64,000 bases of DNA from a bacterium (lineage in GTDB: Bacteria > Planctomycetota > UBA1135 > UBA2386), in contig JANSXC010000011.1 of assembly GCA_024743115.1 (NCBI GenBank), positions 62,001 through 126,000 on the forward strand, read 5' to 3'. Shown one piece after another: positions 35,196 through 44,688 of the stretch. Position 1 is the stretch's first letter; each line of letters starts with the position of its first letter. The notes beneath the pieces were generated by a model. The model saw nothing but the letters and a program-made list of their open reading frames with translations, had not been told where the DNA came from and did not search any database. The position numbers and the translations under genes were made by a program.

Positions 35196-37736
35196 CTACT
35201 TCCGCTTCAGATCCCCGACGTCCGCATCGCCGGCACTCGTCACGGTCGTCGACCCCACTTGCCCGGCCTCCCGCATGTCGCCGGCCCACAACGTGTAGTC
35301 GCCGGTTGGCAGCGGGCCGATCGTGAACACGCCGTCCTGGTTCGTCGTGACCGCCACCGAAACGACCAGGCGACGCGGACTCGTCAGTCGCGCAGTAATC
35401 GTCTCACCGACGATCGGGGCGAACTGTTGGTCAATGAACCGGCCGCGAATGTGATGCATCGGCAACTCGGCAGCGGACAACTTGAAGGTGACATCCTTCC
35501 TGCCGGGCTCGACGACCCTGTCCGCGAGCTGAGTCATGTTGCGACCACCCGGCATGATGGCGAGCACCACGCGCAGGTTGCCCAACCGGCGGCCGGTGTA
35601 GCTCGCGCGGCCGCGATTGATCGGAATCAGTCCCGGCGCCGATCCGTCCGGCGCGCCGAGGTCATAGACGAACGCCGTGAGCGGCTGCGGCAAGTCGCTG
35701 CCGTCGGTCGTAACGACGCGAATCCGAAGCTCTTCCTGCTGCGCCATCGCGAACTCACAGCGGACCTCGTCGCCGGGCTTCATGACGTGATACTCCTGCC
35801 CCACGACCTGCATGCCGGCATAGGCCGTGACCTGCACGGTCCCGGGCAGCATGCCGACGAAGCGGAACTCGCCATTGGCCGACACCGATTGCTGCTGCAC
35901 GCCAACGAGGTTCAACAGGTAGCCGACGTCGGCATCGCAGTCCTCGGTCCACGCCACGACGCGCAATCCCTGCGGCGGCGACGGCTCGCCGCCGAGATCG
36001 ATCCGGCCCTCGATGAGCGTGGGCTGGTCGGCGATCAGCTCGACGTTGGCGCCGCTGCTGTCCACGTCCACGGTTTGCCAGGCAGTGCTGGCGTCAGCCG
36101 TCGTCGATCGCGCCAAGATCAGATAGCGCCCCGCGCCAATCTCGTTCGTGGCAAACGATCCGGTCGCGTCGGCAGCAAGCCACAGCGGTCGCGGCTGCGG
36201 TCGGCCCTCGACGAGCACGTCCTTGCCGAGGTGCTCTGCGCGCACGATCGCGATCGCCGCGCCGACCATCGGCCGTGCCTCGAAGTCGAGAACCCGGCCG
36301 GCCAGCGTGCAGCCCGCGCGCCGCAAGCGTAGCTCGACCGTCTGCGAGTCCCCTTGCTTGCCGGCTCGCACGACGAAGGACGGCTCGTAGCCGTTCTTGC
36401 GCGCCTGCAACTCGACCATTTCGAGGTGCGTCAGCCGAAACCGCCCGAAACCATCGCTCGTCGTGATCCGAGGAGCCGCGAGCCGGCTGCCGGACGCACA
36501 GATGTCAGCGCCCGGAACCGGCTGCCCATCCTCGTCGACCACGACCCCGTCGACCGTAGCGCCAGCGGGCACGACGATCGTCTGTTCGGTCAACTGCCCC
36601 GGCTGCACGACGACCGCACGAACGAAGCCCGCGCGCGCCGTCTCGACGTACCACTGCCCGGGTTCGATCTCGTCGAACCGGACCAAGCCACGGGCGTCGG
36701 TCTCGACGAACGCGGCGGCGTAGGCGAGCATGCCGATATCGGCCGCCGGCCGCAGCGCAACGCGAAAGCCAGCGAGCGGCTGACGATCCGGCGCACCCAG
36801 CAATCGCAGCTGCAGCGCGGTCGTTCGCGATTCCGGCGCCGGCGCGGGCTCTTCCGCGCTCGGCTCCACGGGCGCCGCCACCGGCTCGCGCTCGACACCC
36901 GGCCCGTCATCACGGTCTTCCGGGACCGAGCCGACTTCACCCGTTGCAGCCGCGATCTGTTCGAGCGAGTTCGGGTCGAGCGGCGCTGCCTGGGTCGGCT
37001 CGTAGAACACGAACCAGGTGAGCAGAACGGCCACCGCGACGGCGCCGATGGACAACAGCTTGTGATGCAACATGAGAAGACCTCCGAACAGCAGCGCAGA
37101 GCCGAGGCCCTGGGATGTTCCGCCACACCCGCCGAGTACCGCGCTCCGCACGCCGGCGAGCGCCGTCGTCGCGGAGACCGCGACCGCACTCGCGCCGACG
37201 AGGCTCGGCGGCAGCGCCCGCCGCAGCATGTCGATGCCGCGACTGATCTGGGAGCGCACCGTGCCCGCCGGCCGCTCGAGAGTCGCGGCGATCTCCTGCG
37301 CCTCGAGACCGTGGTCGAACCAGAGCCGGAGCACGGGTCGATAGGCTTCGGGCAGATCGGCGATCGCGGCCGCGAGTTCCCGGCGAAGCTCCGCGTGCGC
37401 CACGTCGGATTCGACGTCGGCGATCACGTCCTGGCGCAGTCGCGCCGGGTCAGGCGACCGGCGCGCCGAGCGCCGGGCCTCCCGCGCCTGGTTGGAGAGG
37501 ATCCCGAGGAGCCACGGCAGCACGGGACGGCCGCGCTGATGCGTCGCGGCCGCCTCGATCGCCTTCAGGAACGTGGACTGGACGAGATCCTCAGCATCCC
37601 CGGGCGCTGGCGCGAGGTGGCGAGCGACCCGCAGCAGCTCGGGCGCCGTGCGATCGAACACGATCGCGAGCGCCCGGGCATCGCGCTGCTTCTGGAAGCG
37701 CGCAAAGGCCAGCTCGACGGTACGGAAGAACATCAA
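35196..37736 (-). CDS. ECF sigma factor fused to a membrane segment and carboxypeptidase-regulatory-like domains
   Basis: 846 residues. The first about 180 are an ECF sigma factor: region 2 (PGDAEDLVQSTFLKAIEAA, PWLLGILSNQARE) and region 4 (LPEAYRPVLRLWFDHGLEA, GTVRSQISRGIDMLRRAL). A hydrophobic segment follows at about 228-246 (LLSIGAVAVAVLLTWFVF), then a Glu/Pro/Ala linker, then about 550 residues of repeated beta sandwiches of CarboxypepD_reg/transthyretin type (VVVDEDGQPVPGADI, GRVLDFEARPMVGAAIAI, TTNQDGVFTIGPLPTGDYTL). It would place the sigma module in the cytoplasm and the repeats outside, with release by proteolysis or conformational signalling inferred. The gene is convergent with the lipoprotein gene (5 bp). 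Confidence 0.85.
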   Translation of the reverse strand: MMFFRTVELAFARFQKQRDARALAIVFDRTAPELLRVARHLAPAPGDAEDLVQSTFLKAIEAAATHQRGRPVLPWLLGILSNQAREARRSARRSPDPARLRQDVIADVESDVAHAELRRELAAAIADLPEAYRPVLRLWFDHGLEAQEIAATLERPAGTVRSQISRGIDMLRRALPPSLVGASAVAVSATTALAGVRSAVLGGCGGTSQGLGSALLFGGLLMLHHKLLSIGAVAVAVLLTWFVFYEPTQAAPLDPNSLEQIAAATGEVGSVPEDRDDGPGVEREPVAAPVEPSAEEPAPAPESRTTALQLRLLGAPDRQPLAGFRVALRPAADIGMLAYAAAFVETDARGLVRFDEIEPGQWYVETARAGFVRAVVVQPGQLTEQTIVVPAGATVDGVVVDEDGQPVPGADICASGSRLAAPRITTSDGFGRFRLTHLEMVELQARKNGYEPSFVVRAGKQGDSQTVELRLRRAGCTLAGRVLDFEARPMVGAAIAIVRAEHLGKDVLVEGRPQPRPLWLAADATGSFATNEIGAGRYLILARSTTADASTAWQTVDVDSSGANVELIADQPTLIEGRIDLGGEPSPPQGLRVVAWTEDCDADVGYLLNLVGVQQQSVSANGEFRFVGMLPGTVQVTAYAGMQVVGQEYHVMKPGDEVRCEFAMAQQEELRIRVVTTDGSDLPQPLTAFVYDLGAPDGSAPGLIPINRGRASYTGRRLGNLRVVLAIMPGGRNMTQLADRVVEPGRKDVTFKLSAAELPMHHIRGRFIDQQFAPIVGETITARLTSPRRLVVSVAVTTNQDGVFTIGPLPTGDYTLWAGDMREAGQVGSTTVTSAGDADVGDLKRK

Positions 37737-37847
37737 TCGCTCTGGACCGGAGGTCGGCCCCGTGCTGCACGATAGTCGGTTTTTTCGGCTACTTTCTCGC
37801 AGGCCGACGCCTGCCCCGACGGGTGGGCTCCGGCGCCGCGACCACCG

Positions 37848-38867
37848 ATGCAGTCTCAGCCCGAATCATCCGACCGTGAGACCGACACCGGAGTCGCGAC
37901 GCTCGATGCACACCGGGGGCTCTGGAACCGCGCCGCGGCGGCCTCGACCGGCGCCGACGCGTTCTGCTGCCGCAGCGAATGGCAGGTCTCGTTCCATGCG
38001 ACGTTCGCGCAGGAACGCCGGGTTCATCTCCGCACGACCCCTGACAGCGTGCTGGCCTTCGCAGAACGCCACCTGCCCGGCTACCCGCGACTGTTCGAAC
38101 CGCTCGAAGCCCATTGGCTGTTCGGCTGCCCCGCTCTCGGCCCCGACGCACTGGAACTGCTCGCGGAGTTCGCGAGCCAGCGGCCTGCCGAGGACGTCCC
38201 GCCCGCGCTCATCCTGAGCGGCTTGCGCCCCGACACCCAGTTCGCTGCACACGCCGTGCAGCGGCTCGGGCGGATCGGCGCCCTCGCGGTCATCGCCAGC
38301 GAGGTGCTGCGGAGCGCGTCGCTCGAGGGCGGCCTCGACGGATTCCTCGGCCGCCGCTCCCGCCGCCTCCGCCGCAACCTGCGCACTGCAGCTCGCCGCG
38401 CCGGTGAACGTGGCGTCACGTTCGAACGGCAGATGCCGAAAACACCCGACGCCGCCGATGCGCTCTTCGATCGCATGCTCGCGATCGAACGGCAGAGCTG
38501 GAAGGGCATCGGCGAGTGCGGCATGGCCGAACCGCCATCCTGCGATTTCTACCGCGAACTGCTGCGCCGTCTGAGCCTCAGCGCGACGAGCCGTGTCGTG
38601 CTCGCGCGTCGCGGCGACACCGACATCGGGTTCATCTTCGGCGGCCTCGCGAAAACGGTCTATCGCGGCCAGCAGTTCAGCTTCGTCGAAGAATGGCGCG
38701 ACGCATCGATCGGCAACCTGCTCCAGCTCGAGAAGCTGCGCTGGCTGACGGAGGAAGGGATCGAGCGCTACGACATGGGACCCGACATGCCCTACAAGCG
38801 GCACTGGACCGAGATCGAGACATCGGCATTGGCCATCTCGCTGCGGCCGGGTGTCAGCGGCGGCTGA
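37848..38867 (+). CDS. GNAT acetyltransferase (BioF2/CelD-FemAB-like)
   Basis: 339 residues. The C-terminal half has the double-GNAT organisation of BioF2-type acyltransferases: SRRLRRNLRTAARRAGERGV, FDRMLAIERQSWKGIG, SRVVLARRGDTDIGFIFGGL, FSFVEEWRDASIGNLLQLEK and EGIERYDMGPDMPYKRHW. These enzymes transfer acyl or amino-acid groups in cell-surface polysaccharide or envelope synthesis. No signal or membrane helix is seen. The substrate is unknown. Its 3' end overlaps the convergent SRPBCC gene by 14 bp. Confidence 0.75.
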   Translation: MQSQPESSDRETDTGVATLDAHRGLWNRAAAASTGADAFCCRSEWQVSFHATFAQERRVHLRTTPDSVLAFAERHLPGYPRLFEPLEAHWLFGCPALGPDALELLAEFASQRPAEDVPPALILSGLRPDTQFAAHAVQRLGRIGALAVIASEVLRSASLEGGLDGFLGRRSRRLRRNLRTAARRAGERGVTFERQMPKTPDAADALFDRMLAIERQSWKGIGECGMAEPPSCDFYRELLRRLSLSATSRVVLARRGDTDIGFIFGGLAKTVYRGQQFSFVEEWRDASIGNLLQLEKLRWLTEEGIERYDMGPDMPYKRHWTEIETSALAISLRPGVSGG

Positions 38868-39318
38868 CAGAAAGCGCCGCGAGCACCTCGCGGCGCGTCA
38901 CCTCGTGCCGGTAGTCGAACAGCTTCTGCAGCTTTGGGCGCACGGCGATAGGGTCCACGAGTCGGCCGAGCCAGCCGAGCGGCGGCGCGTATTCGATCTC
39001 GTCGCGCAAGAGGCACCCATCCGGATGCGGCAGAAACAGATGCTGGTGGTGCCACTTCGCGAACGGCCCCTTCACCATGATGTCTTCGAACCGCTCGTTG
39101 GGCTCGTAGGCCACGTGTTCCGCCACGATGCGAATCCAGAACGGACCGACCCGGGTCTTCAGTTCGACCCGCGTGCCGACCGCGAGACTCGTGGGCGGCG
39201 TGATGATCTCGACCCGCTCCCATGGTGGCTGCAGCCGCTCGAACGCATCGGGGCGTTCGTGGAACGCGAACACGTCGGCAACGCTCGCAGGCAACACGCT
39301 TTCCTTGAGGAACTGCAC
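38854..39318 (-). CDS. SRPBCC-family protein
   Basis: 154 residues from a GTG at 39318 (QFLKESVLPASVADVFAF). The helix-grip fold is seen from the pattern ASVADVFAFHERPDAFERL, VGTRVELKTRVGPFWIRIVA, FEDIMVKGPFAKWHHQHLF and DEIEYAPPLGWLGRLVDP, which resembles the cell-division-inhibitor SulA/YfcH-type and polyketide-cyclase-like SRPBCC proteins. A longer frame to 39450 lies inside the divergent SDR promoter region and is unlikely coding. It is divergent from the SDR gene, 114 bp away, and may share a promoter region with it. Confidence 0.75.
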   Translation of the reverse strand: MQFLKESVLPASVADVFAFHERPDAFERLQPPWERVEIITPPTSLAVGTRVELKTRVGPFWIRIVAEHVAYEPNERFEDIMVKGPFAKWHHQHLFLPHPDGCLLRDEIEYAPPLGWLGRLVDPIAVRPKLQKLFDYRHEVTRREVLAALSVSRR

Positions 39319-39431
39319 GGCAGTGGTCGGGATGGTCCCACGTCGAGCTTCGCTCTGCGAGCCGGCAAGGATGCACTCGGCCGAGATCCTCGTTGAGTTG
39401 CGCACGTGTCCCGCTCCGGGACAATGCCCCG

Positions 39432-40175
39432 ATGACACGGCCACTGGCAATCGTCACCGGCAGTTCCCGCGGCATCGGCCGCGCCGTCGTCGACGCGCTG
39501 CTCACGCACGACTGGGATGTCACGGGCGTGGCTCGCGGTGAGCCGGAGGGCCTGACGCATCCGCACTACTCGCACGTCACGTGCGACCTCGACGACCTCG
39601 ACGCGGTCACGCAGAAGTTCGAGCAGGTCGCAGCGCAGGGACAGCTCGCCGATCGGTCGCGGATCGGCCTCGTGAACAACGCGGCGATCCTCGACATCGA
39701 GTCCGTCGCGAGCTCGAGCCTGCAGAACCTGGACCGGTCGATGCGCGTCAACGTCACCGTTCCCGTCTGGCTGCACGGCTGGCTGTGCCGCACGGCGCCA
39801 GCGAGCGCGCGACTACGCATCGTCGACGTCTCCAGCGGCGCCGCCACGAGCCCCTACCCGGGGTGGGTAGCCTACTGCGCGAGCAAGGCCGCGCTCGACA
39901 TGGCGGGCCAGGTCCTGGCCGAAGAGCTCGGCGAGGTCGATTCGATGCGAGGCCGCGATCTCGCGCTCGTATCGTTCGCACCCGGCGTCGTGGCGACCGG
40001 CATGCAGGAGACGATCCGCGGGGCGGACGAACGCGAGTTCCCACGCCGACAGCGGTTCGTCGAACTGCACGAGGAGGGCGCGCTCATCGACGCGGCGGGA
40101 CCAGCCGCCGAGGTGGCCGAGCTGCTGGGCCGCGACGATCTGCCGCCGTTCTCTCGCCGGCGATTCGGCGACTGA
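39432..40175 (+). CDS. Short-chain dehydrogenase/reductase (SDR)
   Basis: 247 residues from the ATG at 39432. Classical SDR motifs: TGSSRGIG at 9-16 for cofactor binding, LVNNAAI, VSSGAA and YCASK with catalytic Tyr and Lys. An NADP preference is suggested by the Arg13 in the glycine loop. The C-terminal region (PGVVATGMQETIR) resembles the sepiapterin-reductase/benzil-reductase group. It oxidises or reduces a small alcohol/ketone; the substrate is unknown. No signal peptide. Confidence 0.85.
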   Translation: MTRPLAIVTGSSRGIGRAVVDALLTHDWDVTGVARGEPEGLTHPHYSHVTCDLDDLDAVTQKFEQVAAQGQLADRSRIGLVNNAAILDIESVASSSLQNLDRSMRVNVTVPVWLHGWLCRTAPASARLRIVDVSSGAATSPYPGWVAYCASKAALDMAGQVLAEELGEVDSMRGRDLALVSFAPGVVATGMQETIRGADEREFPRRQRFVELHEEGALIDAAGPAAEVAELLGRDDLPPFSRRRFGD

Positions 40176-40291
40176 CGCCCCCAACGTCACGCGCCCGATC
40201 CGTGGCGCTGCGGCAGCCGAGCCGGCCGGGCATTGCGCCGGATGGTATCTCGGGGGCTTGCGCGCCCCGGCAGGACCGCGACCCTTGAGGC

Positions 40292-41893
40292 ATGAATCAC
40301 TCGCTCGGCTCGATGTGCTGTGTGCTCACCCTGGCCACCGCAGCCTCTGGTCAGGCCCCTGGACTCCGGCTGTTTCAGCCGGTCAACAACCAGGCGACCC
40401 AACTCGTCGACACCTCGGGCAACGTGGTGCGCTCATGGCCGACGACGACCGCGGTCACGGCCCATCTCACGCCCGACGGCTCGCTCATGCGCGGTGTGCG
40501 CGTTCCCGGAATCGGCGCCAACGGTTCGACCGGTCGGATCCAGCGCCTCGGTTTCGACGGCACTGTGCTCTGGGACCACCTGGTCAACGGGCCGGACCAC
40601 TTCGCCCATCACGACCTCGAAGTGATGCCGAACGGCAACGTCCTGCTCATCGTGTGGGACCTCGACACAGTCGCAGACGCGATCGCGGCGGGCCGGGACC
40701 CGGCGCTCGTCACGGGCACCGACTGGCTGCCGGATGCGGTACTCGAGATCCAGCAGACCGGCCCAACGACGGGCACGATCGTCTGGGAGTGGCACATGAT
40801 GGACCACGTGATCCAGGACTTCGATTCGCAGAAGGCGAACTTCGGCGTAGTCGCGAACCACCCCGAGCTGCTCGACCTCAACTATCCAGCCACGGTGATC
40901 TCCAACGGCGACTGGAATCACTTCAACGGCATCGACTACGACCCGGCCTCCGATCTGATCATCCTGAGCGCTCGCGAGCAGAGCGAGATCTACATCATCG
41001 ACCACTCGACGACGACGGCGGAAGCAGCCGGGCACACGGGCGGCAACTTCGGCAAGGGCGGCGACTTCCTCTGGCGCTGGGGCAACCCGCACGCCTACGG
41101 CGCCGGCACGGCCAACAACCAGCAGCTGACGCATCAGCACGACCCACGATTCATCCCGCCGGGTCACTCCGGTGCCGGCAACATCACGGTGTTCAACAAC
41201 GAGCACCTCGCGAACCAATCGGCCGTCTACGAACTCGTTCTGCCGCGCGACGCGCAGGGCAACTTCGTGCTCGATCCGCAGACCGGGCGCTACGGCCCGT
41301 CTGCTCCGCACTGGACCTTCACCGAGCCGGGTTTCTTCGCCGCGTTCGTCTCGGGAGCCGAGCGCCTGCCGAACGGCAACACGCTGATCTGCAGCGGCAC
41401 CCAGTTCCGCCTGTTCGAGGTCACGAGCGCGGGACAGACGGTGTGGAGCTGGACGGACCCCACGCAGAACTTCATCTTCCAGGCGCAATACGTCGATCGC
41501 TCGATGTGGGCCGACACCGCGGCACTGCCCGTCGCCGGCGCGCAGGTGAACTTCGACCACCTCCACGGCACGGCGCTCGCAGGTGAGACCTACCTGCTGC
41601 TCGGCTCGTTCACGGGCACGTCACCGGGCACGACGGTGGGCGGTGTGCACCTGCCGCTGAACATCGACTTCCTGACGAGCGCGATGGCGAGTTCGTTCAA
41701 TACGGGCATCTTCGTGAACACGATCGGCACGCTCGACGGCTTCGGCGCCGGCAGCTCCGCACTCGCCGTGCCGGGGAACTTCATCCCCCCAGGGTTGGCG
41801 GGCACGAACCTCGACTTCGCACACATCGTGTTCGACGCGTCGTTGACCACGCTCCGCGCCAGCAACGTGACGCGGGTCACGATCGTCCCGTAG
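40292..41893 (+). CDS. Exported arylsulfotransferase (ASST)-like beta-propeller protein
   Basis: 533 residues with a Sec signal (CCVLTLATAASG). Repeated blades contain SWPTTTAVTAHLTPDGSLM, FAHHDLEVMPNGNVLLI, DWNHFNGIDYDPASDLIILS, RWGNPHAYG and EHLAN / ERLPNGNTLICSG, which is the arylsulfotransferase (PF05935/PF14269) pattern, including the His-containing HHDLEVMPNGN motif. Bacterial ASSTs move sulfate from phenolic esters in the periplasm. The last about 130 residues are a separate hydrophobic Gly/Thr-rich domain like that on other secreted proteins of this lineage (compare the first gene of the window). Function as a sulfotransferase is inferred. Confidence 0.75.
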   Translation: MNHSLGSMCCVLTLATAASGQAPGLRLFQPVNNQATQLVDTSGNVVRSWPTTTAVTAHLTPDGSLMRGVRVPGIGANGSTGRIQRLGFDGTVLWDHLVNGPDHFAHHDLEVMPNGNVLLIVWDLDTVADAIAAGRDPALVTGTDWLPDAVLEIQQTGPTTGTIVWEWHMMDHVIQDFDSQKANFGVVANHPELLDLNYPATVISNGDWNHFNGIDYDPASDLIILSAREQSEIYIIDHSTTTAEAAGHTGGNFGKGGDFLWRWGNPHAYGAGTANNQQLTHQHDPRFIPPGHSGAGNITVFNNEHLANQSAVYELVLPRDAQGNFVLDPQTGRYGPSAPHWTFTEPGFFAAFVSGAERLPNGNTLICSGTQFRLFEVTSAGQTVWSWTDPTQNFIFQAQYVDRSMWADTAALPVAGAQVNFDHLHGTALAGETYLLLGSFTGTSPGTTVGGVHLPLNIDFLTSAMASSFNTGIFVNTIGTLDGFGAGSSALAVPGNFIPPGLAGTNLDFAHIVFDASLTTLRASNVTRVTIVP

Positions 41894-41919
41894 GCACGAC
41901 TCGCGACGCCGCCACAGAG

Positions 41920-43785
41920 CTACTTCGCGAACGCCTTTGCCCACGCCGCGGAACCACCGACAACGGGCAGGTCGAGGCTCGCCCCCGAGATGTCGACCGT
42001 GAGCTTCGTGCCCGCTTCCGGCCACAGCGTGAAGTCGCGATCACTCGCGAAGATCATCAACCCGATGCTCTGGCCCACGGGTACGACGTGATCGTCGGGC
42101 TGCAGATCGAAGCTCACGTCGACGAACTTACCGGGAACCAGCGGCTCGCCCGCCGTGAGCGAGCTGCGATTCTGCGGGTCGGCCCAGCCGCGGGTAATGA
42201 TGTTCTTGTAGACCCGGCCGCGCTCCCAGGGCAACGACACGAGCCAGACGGACAGGTTCACCGCCGGCTTGTCCGAGGTGAGACGCACCTTGATCTTCGC
42301 AGTGCCTGACAGGTGCACGGGCGCCTGCAGCGGCTCGGTGAGATAGAGCAGCCGGTTGGGCGACTGCTCGGCGGATGCCAGCACCCGGCCCGGGAACTTG
42401 ACGTCGTCGATCGCCGTCTCGGGCTCCTGCCCTTCGACCCGCTCGCCGACGAGCCCGCCCGCCTGATTGCCGCCGGCCGTGAGGTAGAGCGATACCGGGC
42501 TCGCGGCGGGGTTGGGATAGTCGTCGTACGCCGTCGGCTTACGCTCCCCCTCGCGCACGATCCAGGCGCGCGGCCCCGACTCGACGTCGTTCTCGACGCC
42601 GTAGAGGTAGCGCGTGAACCAGCGGTTCTGCATATCGAACGGCGGCGGGCCACCGTGACCGCCCTGGTGGAAGTACGCCATGCAGGGCACGCCCTTCTGC
42701 TTGAGCGCGGCGTAAACCCGGACGCTGTGCTCGGGCATCACGTTCCAGTCGTTGAACGCGTGCGCCATGAGTGTCGGGGTCTTGAACTTCTCGAGCTGAT
42801 TGAGGTAGTCGCGACCGGCCCAGAACTCGCTGTAGTCGCCGGTCATGCGATCCATGTTCATCGCCATGAGCTCGTCACGAATCACCTTGTTGCAGTAGTC
42901 CCGACGCTTCGGGCTACCGCTGTTGATGAAGTCGTAGAGCACGTCGAGGTCCTCGCCCATGTAACCACCGGGGTGCCGCACGAGGCCGTTGCTGCGGTAG
43001 TAGTGGTAGTACGACGTGTTGGGCGCGATCGGGATGATCGCATCGAGCCCCTCGACGCCCGTCGTCGCCGCGGCGATCGGCAAGGTGCCGTTGTACGACG
43101 TGCCGGTCATGCCGACCTTGCCCGTGCACCAGTCAGCCTTGACCTGCTTGCCACCGCGCGGCTTGGAATAGCCCTTGGCACGACCATTGAGCCAGTCGAT
43201 GACCGCCTTGGGCGCGAGCGCCTCGTTCTTGCCACCCACCGTCGGGCAGCCCTGCGAGCGACCCGTGCCCGGCGACTCGGAGTAGACGACGGCAAACCCG
43301 CGCGGCAGCCATTGGCGCTGCAACGTCGGATTCCGCGTGATGACTTCACGATTCGGATCGTGCCGGATGTCAGGCAGCGGCGTGCGCTCGGGTGGCTTCG
43401 CGCCGAGCTCGTGCTTCGGGTTCCAGAAGTACTCCTTCGCGTTACCCCCGACCCCGGCGTAGTAGGGACTGGTCTCGTAGATCACGGGGACCTTCAGCCC
43501 CTCGGTCTCGGTCTGCTCCTGCCGCACGACGTTGACGTGCACGCGATCGGGCTTCTTGTCCCCGTCCGAATCGAACTCGGTCTCGACCCAGAGCTGCTCA
43601 CGGATCCAGTCGCGCGGTTGACTGAAGGCGTCGACCTTCTGCGCCATCCCATCCGTGAATACGGGGAGTGCCTTTCCCTGGGCCTTTCCCTGCGCCGATA
43701 GCGGCGCCGAGAGGAGAGCCGCCAGCGCCGCCATCGAGGCGAGCGCGCGAGGCAGCGAGAGGAGACCGGAAGCGAGCCTGATCAT
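41920..43785 (-). CDS. Exported CocE/NonD alpha/beta-hydrolase (X-Pro dipeptidyl-peptidase, S15)
   Basis: 621 residues with a Sec signal (LASMAALAALLSAPLSAQ). The S15 catalytic domain has the nucleophile Ser230 in GTSYNG, an acid in AHAFNDWNV and a His in HQGGHGG. The C-terminal jelly-roll domain (PEPX_C; KIKVRLTSDKPAVNLSVWLV, DISGASLDL) is complete. It cleaves dipeptides from Xaa-Pro-starting peptides or, in CocE relatives, esters; which one is uncertain. Together with pepP and pepF the window is rich in proline- and peptide-processing enzymes, but they are not in one operon. Confidence 0.85.
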   Translation of the reverse strand: MIRLASGLLSLPRALASMAALAALLSAPLSAQGKAQGKALPVFTDGMAQKVDAFSQPRDWIREQLWVETEFDSDGDKKPDRVHVNVVRQEQTETEGLKVPVIYETSPYYAGVGGNAKEYFWNPKHELGAKPPERTPLPDIRHDPNREVITRNPTLQRQWLPRGFAVVYSESPGTGRSQGCPTVGGKNEALAPKAVIDWLNGRAKGYSKPRGGKQVKADWCTGKVGMTGTSYNGTLPIAAATTGVEGLDAIIPIAPNTSYYHYYRSNGLVRHPGGYMGEDLDVLYDFINSGSPKRRDYCNKVIRDELMAMNMDRMTGDYSEFWAGRDYLNQLEKFKTPTLMAHAFNDWNVMPEHSVRVYAALKQKGVPCMAYFHQGGHGGPPPFDMQNRWFTRYLYGVENDVESGPRAWIVREGERKPTAYDDYPNPAASPVSLYLTAGGNQAGGLVGERVEGQEPETAIDDVKFPGRVLASAEQSPNRLLYLTEPLQAPVHLSGTAKIKVRLTSDKPAVNLSVWLVSLPWERGRVYKNIITRGWADPQNRSSLTAGEPLVPGKFVDVSFDLQPDDHVVPVGQSIGLMIFASDRDFTLWPEAGTKLTVDISGASLDLPVVGGSAAWAKAFAK

Positions 43786-43818
43786 CGTGGCCGCAGAATA
43801 GCGGCCACGGAGCCTGGG

Positions 43819-44619
43819 TCAGGCGGCGTCTGCGGCTTTGGCGCGGGTTTCGCGCGCCCTCAGGAGTTTCTTCTGGTAGCGGCCCTGGACGATGTCGATG
43901 AGCACGAGCACCGCGATCACGAAGTAGAACGTCGACTTCGACATCTGCTCGATCGGGTAGCCGAAGAACGCCAGGTGCGCGAGGTGACCGCCCTCGCTGA
44001 GCAGCATCACGCCGACGAGCAGCAGCACGAACAGGCCGAGCACTTCGTACATCCGGTTCTTCTGCAGGAACGAGGAGACCCGGTCGGCGAGCCAGATCAT
44101 GAGCACGCCGGAGATCACGACCGCAACCGCCATCGTGAAAAAGTTGTCGGTCAGGGCAATCGCACCGAGGATCGAGTCGAACGAGAACACGAGGTTCATC
44201 AGCACGATCATCGCGACGGCCTTGCCGACCGAGCTGCGCTGCGCGCCATCGCCTTCGGTCTCGAGGTCGATCGGCGCGAGCATGTGGAAGATCTCCTTCA
44301 CCGCCGTGTAGAGGATGAAGCCGCCGCCGAGCAAGACGATCAGGGCGTGACCACTGAGCTCGATGTGGAGCCACGACGACTCGACGTGCCAGAACGCATC
44401 CTGGAAGTAACCGATCGCCTCGACGAGGACGAACAGGAGCAGGATACGGAGCACGATCGCGATCCCGATGCCGAGCCGCCGCACCTTCTGGCGTTCGGAT
44501 TCCTCGACCCGTTTGCTCTCCATCGAGATGTAGAGCAGGTTGTCGAAGCCGAGCACTGCCTGGAGCAGCGTCAGCATCAGCAGCGTGAGCAGGTTGTCGA
44601 TCGTGAAGAAGTCGGCCAT
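43819..44619 (-). CDS. TerC-family integral membrane protein
   Basis: 266 residues with seven to eight hydrophobic helices. Family motifs GFDNLLYIS in helix 1-2 and FSFDSILGAIALTDNF carry the conserved Asp residues thought to bind metal ions (Asp in FDN and in FDS). TerC/Alx-type proteins are linked to Mn2+ export or metal loading of exported proteins. No tellurite (ter) genes accompany it. It is on the same strand as MscS upstream (69 bp) and may be co-transcribed. Confidence 0.9.
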   Translation of the reverse strand: MADFFTIDNLLTLLMLTLLQAVLGFDNLLYISMESKRVEESERQKVRRLGIGIAIVLRILLLFVLVEAIGYFQDAFWHVESSWLHIELSGHALIVLLGGGFILYTAVKEIFHMLAPIDLETEGDGAQRSSVGKAVAMIVLMNLVFSFDSILGAIALTDNFFTMAVAVVISGVLMIWLADRVSSFLQKNRMYEVLGLFVLLLVGVMLLSEGGHLAHLAFFGYPIEQMSKSTFYFVIAVLVLIDIVQGRYQKKLLRARETRAKAADAA

Positions 44620-44688
44620 CGCGGCGGCAGTCTACGTGACACCGCCCACCATCACGCAGTGGCTTCCTCGCGGCCACGAACTTCTTCG

